Shown one piece after another: positions 55,081 to 64,000 of a stretch of DNA of 64,000 bases. The position numbers and the translations under genes are program-made. This stretch comes from Heterohyrax brucei (taxonomy: Eukaryota; Chordata; Mammalia; Hyracoidea; Procaviidae): contig CM053146.1 of NCBI GenBank assembly GCA_028571685.1, forward strand, positions 117,279,431-117,343,430, read 5' to 3'. The notes under the pieces were generated by a model. It saw only the letters and a list, made by a program, of their open reading frames with translations, did no database searches and was not told where the DNA came from. How positions within the stretch are numbered: the stretch's first letter is position 1; every line of letters begins with the position of its first letter.

Positions 55081-57215
55081 GGGAAAGAAGAAAACATGGA
55101 ATTAACGAAAAAGATAAAGAATTTGAAAAAAACAAAACAGACAACACAGGCAAGGGAAGGAGATTTCTAAGAAGAGGAATCTGAGAAGTCATTAATAGTG
55201 TTGTACCGTTATGAGTGTGAAAGTGTTCTTCAATTTTGCACCATAGACACCCCTGTCATCCTGCCTCTAGACAGATAACGAGGTGGTGGTAGAAGATGAG
55301 AACAGATGGCTATCTGCATGCTTAGGTAGGATCTTGTGGATCATAAGAAGTTTGGCTTTTACTCTGAGGCGGGAAGTGATTGGATGCTCTTGAGAAGAGA
55401 TATGGCATTATCTGATTTGGGCACTCAGTTTTGACTGTGGGTTGATAATACCACATAGATGCATGAGAGCAGAAGCAGGGAGATCATTCAGGCGACCATC
55501 ACAATAATCCAGTCAAGAATCTATAGAGACTTGCACCCAGTGGCAGTGTGATGTTGAGAAGTAGTTGATTCTGGACAGATTTTAAAGCCAGAGCTGACAA
55601 AATTTTCTGTCCGAACAGATGTAGAATGTGAGAGAAGAGAGGAGTGAAGGGCGACACTTGAGTTTTTTAGCCAAAGAACCAGCTCAAGATGTCAAGTAAT
55701 TTGAGGCCTCACAAGAGGCTACTGAATTTGGAGGCTGGCTGGGTGACCTTGGTGAGGGCATTTCTAGGGCTTGGTGCGGGTGGATGTCAGGTTGAACCAT
55801 GCTGAGTCAGAAATGAAAAACAAGGAAGTAGCAATTATGAGTACAAACCAAGGACAGTGAAAGGAAAAGAAGACTGACCGGCAGATAGCCAGAAGGACAC
55901 CATAGGTCAAGGAATAGAGGGGCACAAATGCACTGTGTTCATGGGCTGAAGACAAAAAACCAACAGAGAAACAGTGATTGAAAGCATCAAGGAGAGGGAG
56001 GAGGTTAACCTAGGGAGCCTCCTGCAGAGATGGGGTTGGCATGACAGCAGCCCAGAACCCTTGTGGAAGGGCTAGATCCAAGTAAGGGGGGAGTTGCAGT
56101 GGAGGATCCTTGTGGCAGTCGTTGTTCCAAGGTAGCAGGGGGTTCCTGGCTGGCAGGCCACACTTTTCGTGTGAACTAGGAGTCAACATCATAGCCAAGA
56201 ATAAAGTTGTTCAGAGTAAGAACAGTGAAAAATTAGGAAATTCTCTTGGGGACAAGAAGCATAGGATTATGCACTGCAATTAGGACCCAGCAAAAGCTGG
56301 AAATCATAAATGCGTATGCAGTTGAACCCATTCACATGTGCTGAAATAGTCTCATACAAGAGTAGGTTGCATATTCAATAAACAACCAGTCCTGTGACAC
56401 AGTCAAACCACAACACCAACTGATTTAGAAAAACTTATTTTGGAAAGAGCAGTACCCAAACTTTTCCATTTAAATTATGCACAGTCTATATCAAAGGCTG
56501 GCACTAAAATAGGCTTAGGTCAGTGTGACATTTATTTTAAAAATTTATTAAAGACCTCCAAGTCCTCTTCCTCTTTCACACTCTGTTTAGAAGAACGTAC
56601 CAACTTCTTTTTTTAATCTTGCTCATTTTAACTTCCCGTTTCTCTAATAGGGACAGATATCACATAATAATGAAATTTTAAAAAGTTAACTTTTGATTTA
56701 ATTTTCAAATGGAAAGAATAGTATTTGGCCCTTACATGGAAAATATATCTTAAAATTAAACTATTTCTTGAAATTTTTCCAGCATACTTTTGAGATTTCT
56801 TCAAGTCTTTTTATTTAAGAACAAGATAATTAAATGTGGTTGAAAACTGCCTTATCACTGCAGTAGTTGTATAATTTATATTTTTTCCATTGGGTGATGT
56901 ACTTAGCAACTTGCACATTAAACTTTCTACTAAGATCATATTAATATCATAAATATGCAAAACGGAAACCACTCTGAAAGTTCAAAATAATAACAATAAC
57001 CTCTCGCTCACATAAAACCTTTTATCTCAAGGTCTCAGTACACTTTCTCAACAAGCCTGAGTACTCTGCCCAACTGCTTTTTCAAGAGGCCAGTTAAAAT
57101 GCTGCCCTCACTTTATTCACTGACTCCAAATGCTAGTATGGATCATTAGCAAGCAAAACAAACTCCTAATGTAATCATGATTTTAATTCTTAATGTTTTT
57201 TATGGTAGATGGTAG
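55081..57215. other. Mostly unrecognised; one ancient repeat
   Basis: About 55320-55540 repeats the unnamed ancient family seen at 41156-41700 (gtttggcttttactctgag, gcattatctgatttggg, cacaataatccagtc). The rest is AT-rich and unrecognised. Confidence 0.45.
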
Positions 57216-57219
57216 TAGA

Positions 57220-57395
57220 TGGAGGAGCCCTAGTGGTGCAGTAGTTAAGAGCTCAGACAGCTACCTGAAAGGTCCATAGTTCTAATTTATCAGCCACTCC
57301 TAGAAATTCTATGAGGCTGTTCTACCCTGTCCTATAGGGTTGCTATAAGTCAGAGTTGACTCAACTGCAATGAGTTTGGTTTTGGTTATTTACGG
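57220..57395 (+). mobile_element. AfroSINE, near-consensus
   Basis: Sense copy with a complete head: ggaggagccctagtggtgc, agtagttaagagctcag, ctatagggttgctataagtc, gttgactcaactgcaatg. Confidence 0.9.
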
Positions 57396-57806
57396 TGTTG
57401 TCGGATTTATAATTTTCAACAGGATAGGACCTCTAGTCAGTAAGAAGATCTGAGTGGATATCTACTCCTTTGCTTTATTTTTTAGCTATAGCCCATGACA
57501 GGGGGCTGTAGTGCTGGCAAGCTTCCATACATGTCACTGAAGAAATACCCTCAGTTTTTACACTGAGACACACGCACGCACACTGATGAAATCACAGCTA
57601 GAAATGAATCAGGGCCTCCCGGGAAGTGCCTGTGACTAATGCTCTCTAAGGAGCCCTGGCGCCACCTGGCAAACTGGCTCTAACAGGCCATCACAGAACA
57701 ATGCACAGGTAAGCAACAAGCAAGGGAGAGGCAGGGGATGACGCATCTGATTCCAGGGTGTGGAACAGGTAATCTTGAGGTTACTGCCAGGGAATGATAG
57801 AGGAAG

Positions 57807-58010
57807 TGTCCCTGGGTGGTGCAAAAGGTGAATACATGTGACTACCAACTGAAGGTTGGAGATTCGAGTCCACCCAGAGACACTTTGGAAGAAAAGTACA
57901 GTGATCGGCTTCTGGAAGATCACAGCTACTGAAAAGCCTGTGGAGCTCAGCTCTTCTCTGACACACACGTGGTCACCCTGAATCTGAGTCCCCTCAGTAG
58001 CAACAGGTTA
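57807..58010 (+). mobile_element. AfroSINE, long variant
   Basis: Sense copy: gtgtccctgggtggtgc, ggagattcgagtccacc, a gtgatcggcttctgg middle, and a degraded tail. Confidence 0.75.
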
Positions 58011-60960
58011 GGTTTGGGGTTAATGATAAAGGCGCCAGAAAGGGAACCCAACCTTTGGCCTGAGTCACAGGTGTGGACTCACTGTGGGCCTCAGTGAGTT
58101 CTTTCCCAGTTCTGGGCTTAGTGGCCTCATCTCCAAATACGAAGCCACGGCACTGCCAAACCAGGAAGACTTCCTCCTCCTCCCAAACTCTATGAAATAC
58201 TCATCATCATTACTTCTGATTCCCTCAAGAGAAGTAAAGCCTGTTAGAAAAAGGAAAGGAGGGACTTGTTCTTCACAAGTGTTTCAGTTTCTCAAGAAAG
58301 TATGACAAGATCTGTGTGTTTCAACTCTGCTTCTACCTCAGTTTGGGAAGACAAACCAGCATGAACAGTGGAGAGAAAAGTGTTTCTCTTGTCATGGTTA
58401 AGTACCGTAAATGACATGAAAGGTATTGACCAACACATACACACTTCCGTGGGCAGACACAACAGGAGCATTTCTCTGACAACTGCCTGTTCACTGGAAA
58501 TGCCCAACGCGGAGTTCACCTCACCACAGCCATCAGCTCTACCCAATTACCAACTTTTGCAAGACATTATCCCTTAAAGTATCTTTTTCCAGAGTCACAT
58601 TCCTGGGACTCACTTATTAAAGAAATAAAACCATACATATGTCACCTTCGTTTTTCACTTGAAGGAAAAATGAAAAAGAAAGACACGCTTCCTTAGTCTG
58701 GGTCAAGCCTAATTTAAACTGAAGGAGACTTTATTTAAAACAACTGTAGGAACACTCAGGGGAAAGGAGCCGAGGAAGGACTCTTAAAGAGAGATCAGCA
58801 GACGCTCAGACCTGAGCAGCTTGCCTGTTACACGTGAATCCATGTGAAGACCAAGAGACTGTCCCAATGTCTCTACTTTGCCTTGTAGAGAAAGGGACAG
58901 GGCATCCCAAATATTTTAATTGATGCTGCTGGAAACCAAGTTTCTGCTACAGTGGAGGGTTCCCAAGGTTTTAATTATTCTCCTTAAGTGGAAGAGAACA
59001 ACTCTGGAGAGACAGCATAGCTGAACTGAGCTGTAGATTGTTCCATCTGGGGTTTGTGTGTAACCGATACTGTTTCAGTGGCCTCCAGACTATTGCTGCA
59101 GGAGAAAACTTCTGACAATGTCAGGATCCTACTTTGTTGTACAGCCACTTCCTCGTTTTCTTTGAAAACTGTTGAAGAAAACAAAACCCAGACCCATTAC
59201 ATCAGAAGATGGGATGCTGAAAAAACTTTGTAAGTTAAGAGGAAGCAGGTGTCTGAGAAGTGGAGTTTTTAGACTGGCGTGAGAGACACAGCCATTGGAG
59301 AGAAGGAAGCTGGTTTCTCCTGTTTCCACAAAAATAGTGAGGGGGTTGGGGAATTGTTTGGCTGGAAGCTAGGTCTGTATTGGGGCAGAACCACATCCGC
59401 CAACCAGCTACAGTTGATTCTCTTCATTCATGGTAGTTATATTCTATAATGTTTCAACAAACACCACATTAGCGACCACTGAGCCATCGCTCAGTGGAAG
59501 GATACAAGGCAGAATGTAAGGAACTAACAAAGTTAGTTTCCAGGGAGCCTCTGGACACATTTTGTCAACCAATCAACACGTATCCTTGTCTGATGTGCGT
59601 TTCTATTTAAAGACATGTTTTTTAATATATAATGTTGATTCATCTGCATTGAATTCACAGCCAACAGCACTTCAAGCATCTGAATGAAACCTGAACAATG
59701 CTGATCTAATACACATGCCTTTTTCCATAAAACATATCACAGGCTTTTAACTCTTAGGAACACTGGACAGCAAGCATTTCAGCCCTATACTTGGGGACAG
59801 TTTTAAACAGCAAAATCACCAACAAATAGCATAAAAATGTGAAAAACATGCATCAAAGATGTCAGATAGTTTACTTGTTTACAGTATGAGAGCTCAACAA
59901 GAAAGCAGAGACACATTTTGGTCAACCTCAGGTGGCTACGTGTGCATGAGGTGACTCAGGTTTTCCACCACTCTGCACATGTCACTGAATGGCCACAAAG
60001 CACCACTGGGGTTGATTTTGGTGTACCACAAATAAAGCAAGTAAGTGAATTTGCAACTACAAAATCCACAAACAAGGAAGACTGACTGCATTTACTCTTC
60101 AAGTTTACTGTTCATAAACTTCAAGTTTACTATTCACAGGTATTTTTCACTGCCAGCAAATATGATAGCTGTATATCTACAACTAGTATTCACAAAACCA
60201 ACCAAATGAGGGTTTATATTGAGTCTACAAATGAATTCACCTCCATTATGCACTGGGAATATGATTTATAGAAATCTACTTCTTCATAGAACACTTCAAG
60301 AGCATCGTTATTATAAAAAGTAAACACTCCCAGACGCAGACATTTTTAAAAAGTTAAAATGTATAATTTAGTGTTGTTCACAGAAATTGCATATTCATAC
60401 AAAAAGCAATGTCTTTATACTAAAACTTCACTGTTCATGGATTTGGTTTTATACCTAAAGTCAAACCATATAATCTCAATTGTGTTCATTCCACATACGC
60501 TGAGGCATAAACCGTCTTGTTCTTTATAAATCAAGTGAACAACTGTTGTGTGCCTCCTATATGCCCCAGACAAGATGGGGTTGTATACGGCAGCCCCTGT
60601 GGTGTGGATTTCACTGAATCCCCCAGCGACCCACGTATTTCACATCATAGATGAGCTGCCTTTATCATCTGATGGTCCAAGTGATTTGTGGGAGACGTTC
60701 CAGGTGGTAATGAACACAATGACTAGCCGTCCACGTTCTCCCAGGAATGAAGGAGTCCCAGGGATAAAAAACTTTCAGCGCTGAAACTGAAGACTCTCGG
60801 TAAACTGGGATAACAGGATGTGCGATAACAGGATGTATCGGTCACTCCAGAAAGTTGAGGAAGAAGTGGAATTGATAAATTGTATCAATGTAGCATGCGT
60901 GCATACTCTTTGTCTCATTCTGTCCCATCTGCGCCTCCACCCCATCGCGTCTGATCCTGC
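58011..60960. other. Long repeat-poor stretch
   Basis: No SINE or LINE recognised. Several open frames of 65-85 codons, none with a domain. It may be intronic or intergenic DNA of a nearby gene, but no exon is supportable. Confidence 0.45.
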
Positions 60961-60964
60961 CTTA

Positions 60965-61195
60965 CAGACTCAGTGTAGAATTATAGCGCAGTGATCAGGA
61001 ACCAGACTCAAGTTTAAAGTAATACATGTTTAAGTTCCAGTTTTGCAATGAATTCGTTATCTTGAGCCACTGACTTAATTTCTACTTTCTTGTTTGCGAA
61101 ATGCAGAGAACTGTTAAGTTGTGATGATTAAGTGAGAAAATTCATAGTACCTACCATAGTGTCTAACACACATTTCATGCTTTATAGACATTAAG
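60965..61195 (+). mobile_element. MIR SINE
   Basis: Sense MIR: gcagtgatcaggaaccagac, gttatcttgagccactgac, aagtgagaaaattcatag, agtacctaccatagtgtc. Confidence 0.65.
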
Positions 61196-61734
61196 CGTCA
61201 TTGTCTCTCTGCTCAGACAGTTAAGTATACTTAGGCCTTCCAGTGTTCTCACTCTACTAAGGCTGATAGCAGGCCGTGCTATGGACCAGATGGGATGAAA
61301 TCTTCTCACCACAATGTGTTTGCTGGGCCATGAGCGGATCAACAATTCTTTTTCCTTTCATTAATGTGAGACCGGATGACAGGAATAGCTGAAAGAACAT
61401 CGTGTTTACCTAAGAGCTTTTCCAATTTTTCTCATCAGCGCCTTCAACCAAGGTCCTTGCATTATTGTTCACACACATATGACACACACGCAGATACAAA
61501 TGTACACACACACAGTTTTGCACTGTCAAGATGGAAGAATCCAAAGAAACCTTTTTTCCCTTTGTTTTCTTAACTATTTAAGAAGAAAATGATAGGAACT
61601 AAAGAGAGAAATTCGAGGGCCTTCATGATTCCGGGGTGGAATTCTTGCTGCTTGCTGTCCACGTGAGAGCCCTCAGTTCCATTCCTGGCTCACGCATGTC
61701 ACACACAGCCACCACTCATCTGTCAGAGGAGGCT
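61196..61734. other. Stretch without recognised feature
   Basis: Contains a short AC-rich run (about 61495-61515). Nothing else recognised. Confidence 0.45.
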
Positions 61735-61870
61735 CGTATGTTGCTGTAATGCTGAAAACTTGGAGCAGAGCTTCCAGGCTCAGATGACTAAGAGGAAAGA
61801 CCTGGTGATCTGCTTCTGAAAATCCGCCAGCGAAAATCCTGTTGATCACAGCTTTCTGATCATGGGGATG
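61735..61870 (+). mobile_element. RTE/BovB 5'-end fragment
   Basis: gttgctgtaatgctgaaaac, agcttccaggctcagatg and gacctggtgatctgcttctg follow the order of the RTE 5' end at 6240-6400. Confidence 0.6.
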
Positions 61871-63180
61871 AGGGGACGGTATAGGGCCAGGCAGTGTCCT
61901 GTTCTAACATGCCTGGGGTCCCCAAGAGTAGAGAGGACAACTGGAGACACAGGACTGAGGATGCAGGTGGGGGAAGTACTAGGAGGGTAGTATGCAGAAA
62001 TGAGATTTTTTTTTTGCCACAAAGTTATTCCTAAAAGCAAGTAGAGGAAGCACAACCACTCCAGTGAGTGTGACCTTCTTGCAACTTCTCGGGGGAGTAC
62101 CCAGTCAGAGAACCCGTCAGAATCGGGAGGAAGCTGAGCTAGGTAAATTCCAAAGCAGCAGGGAGTGGGCGGGTGCCCTGTGAGAGCCCGAAGACAGGGC
62201 TGCCAAGATTCCCAGAGGGCTTCCCCTTCCCACTCGGAGGGCCGCAAACACGTGCTCACTGAAGAAAGGGGGATGCCGTGGACAGGGATTATAACTGGTG
62301 TTTCCGTTTGTCTGGCAGCTTCCTGTGTTTGAAGTGAAGGAATCTGAGGTTTTCTCTGACTATTCTTGTTGTCCACGGTTCTTTCCTCAAGAGCTGTTCA
62401 TGAGTTTACCAGGAAACGGTGTGAGTCATGGCTTCTGAGCAGACAGTGTTCAGCTGTAGAAATTCCCAGAGATATGACTTGTTTATAGGAAAGGAAGCAG
62501 AGCTATTCTGAGCTGCCAGGGGAAAAGGAAAGCGCTGCTCATTTTTTTTAATGCCGTGTTGAAAGGTCGTACAATCGGCCCAGGTGCCAGCAAAAGCCCA
62601 GTACAGATTTTGATTTTAGCAGCTCCTCTGTGTACATTTTAGGGGATATGTTTGGGTTTGGCATTTTACAATTGCGCTCTCAACCTTGGGCATGGAGAGA
62701 GCTGGTAGCATGGGCTGATGTAATCGAAGGGTTAATGGGCTGAGGGAGCAGGGCCAAACCTTCAGTCAGAGAAGGAAGAGAATCTACAAAAGCATCACTT
62801 TTGACAACTTTCTAACTTCGCATATTGTGAGCAGGCCACTGATCTTTGTTCCCATGTTTCATGCTGCCTTCTCAAATGCCTTTTTTTTTCTTTGTAGTGT
62901 TAACAACAGTGATGTCTCCTTACCCTGAAGAATTGTTCAAAACCACTGCTTTTCCAGAATGTGCCCAAGGAGAGAAACTCAAGGGAACCCCTGCTCTCTC
63001 CTACCACTCTTATTTCTGCATTTGCCCAATTTCCTACGTGTTAAGTTGGGCCCTGAGATATTAGCATTCTTAAAGCTATCATTCACACATTAGTCACTGT
63101 TAGCAGAGCCCCTCAGCCCGCAACTGAGACTGATTTCCAAAAGGAAAGTAACCCACTGAGCACTCACCAATCCAACAATA
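61871..63180. other. Repeat-poor stretch
   Basis: A 176-codon minus-strand open frame (62376-61846) has no recognised domain and starts within the RTE fragment side, so I do not call it a gene. The stretch 62560-62820 is free of repeats and could be a conserved non-coding element. This is only a guess. Confidence 0.4.
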
Positions 63181-64000
63181 ATTAACCTATGTGATCATTT
63201 CATGAGTATCATACTGGATAAAATCAGTATCTTTTCCTAATTACCGAGTAAACAATTAAATAGTAATAGAAGGTTACCTCTTCAATGTGATAAAGGTGCT
63301 CCTAACTTAAAATAGCTTACATTTAATGAGGAAACAGTAGAAATGTTCAAAATCAAAAACAAACAGAAAAAATGTCCTTTAATATCAGTACTACTTTAAA
63401 TTATCTGGCTAATGCAATAAGTTTTAAAACAAAAGGAATAAATTTTAGGAATCAAGACATTAAAGTTCTGAAAATCACATAAACATATATCTGGAAAGAA
63501 AACAAAGTATTAGCCAAAAATTTTCCTAATTAATAAAAACCATAAAGTCACTTGTAATAAGATAAAAATGTAAAAAGCAGTAGTATCCCTATATTCTGGC
63601 AATAACTAGGTAAGCATTGTAATGAAAAGGCGAAACTATTCAACTAGAAATGAATATAAAATGTGTACAAACTCAGTAAGAAATGTACTAAAATTCTAAA
63701 AGCCTTGATCAAGAGATAATTTTAATAGGATTTTATGGGAAGAGTTATATTTTTTCTTAGCTGGAAATACACAGTATAAAGATGTCAATGCTTCTCAAGC
63801 TTAGTTAAGAGAATTCTAATGAAAAAAAATCTAGTGCAGCTTTTCTTAGAAATCATTAAAATCAGCTTTGACTAATTGCAAAACTTGGTACCAGTCTCAT
63901 AACAATGACTCAAAACAATAAATGAGGAAAAGACATTTCTGGAGAACAGTTTTGTCAGATATCAGAATCCACTGTAAAACATCAATAGCTAAAACAGAGT
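63181..64000 (+). mobile_element. Old LINE-1 ORF2 fragment, runs off the window
   Basis: agcagtagtatccctatattc, gatgtcaatgcttctcaagc and aatagctaaaacagagt line up with the late part of a LINE-1 ORF2. Heavily decayed, no frame. Confidence 0.5.

Noticed and set aside
60548-60784. 78-codon open frame as a possible exon
   Set aside because: No domain or splice context. Length is within chance expectation for this composition.
61846-62376. 176-codon minus-strand open frame
   Set aside because: No domain, low-complexity stretches, and its end overlaps the RTE-derived fragment. No exon signals that I could defend.
1-64000. CRISPR arrays, bacterial operons, phage modules
   Set aside because: No regularly spaced direct repeats with unique spacers. 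All coding traces are retroelement or DNA-transposon in type and the rest is mammalian.

Overview
Mammalian nuclear DNA, almost certainly from an afrotherian and most likely an elephant or another paenungulate. The main evidence is about two dozen tRNA-derived SINEs of the AfroSINE type on both strands, RTE/BovB LINEs with matching tails, and MaLR-like LTRs. I found no host gene, exon, structural RNA gene or CRISPR. Nearly all recognisable content is transposable-element DNA of different ages, often nested.

The standout is a class II (betaretrovirus-like) provirus on the minus strand at 19891-25665. Its two 264-bp LTRs are identical by eye, it has a 6-bp TATACA target duplication, a tRNA-Lys-type primer site, a 3' polypurine tract and a near-copy of that tract inside integrase. 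It is young but defective. Gag is split at a nine-base homopolymer. A deletion joins the nucleocapsid to the first catalytic Asp block of reverse transcriptase, removing protease and the RT N-terminus. Env has lost most of its surface subunit and carries a frame change plus one nonsense codon. In contrast, a 765-codon RT-RNase H-integrase frame is fully open with all expected catalytic residues.

Left part (1-19890): LINE-1 3' fragments, four MaLR-like LTRs (three with exact 5-bp target duplications), a hAT/MER5 relic split by one of them, two RTE/BovB copies, and a decayed ERV-L provirus (about 11573-18608, minus). The ERV-L was later invaded by a mariner-derived element, a solo LTR and an RTE fragment.

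Middle part (25666-45775): old LINE-1, AfroSINEs, MIR and L2 relics, a second large rearranged mariner-derived element inside an L2 tail (36781-37543), and long stretches where I recognise nothing.

Right part (45778-54712): an RTE/BovB LINE split by a LINE-1 that retains its 5' end, ORF1 and the first half of ORF2. From 54713 onward the DNA is mostly unrecognised, with scattered MIR, SINE and RTE pieces and an old LINE-1 running off the end.
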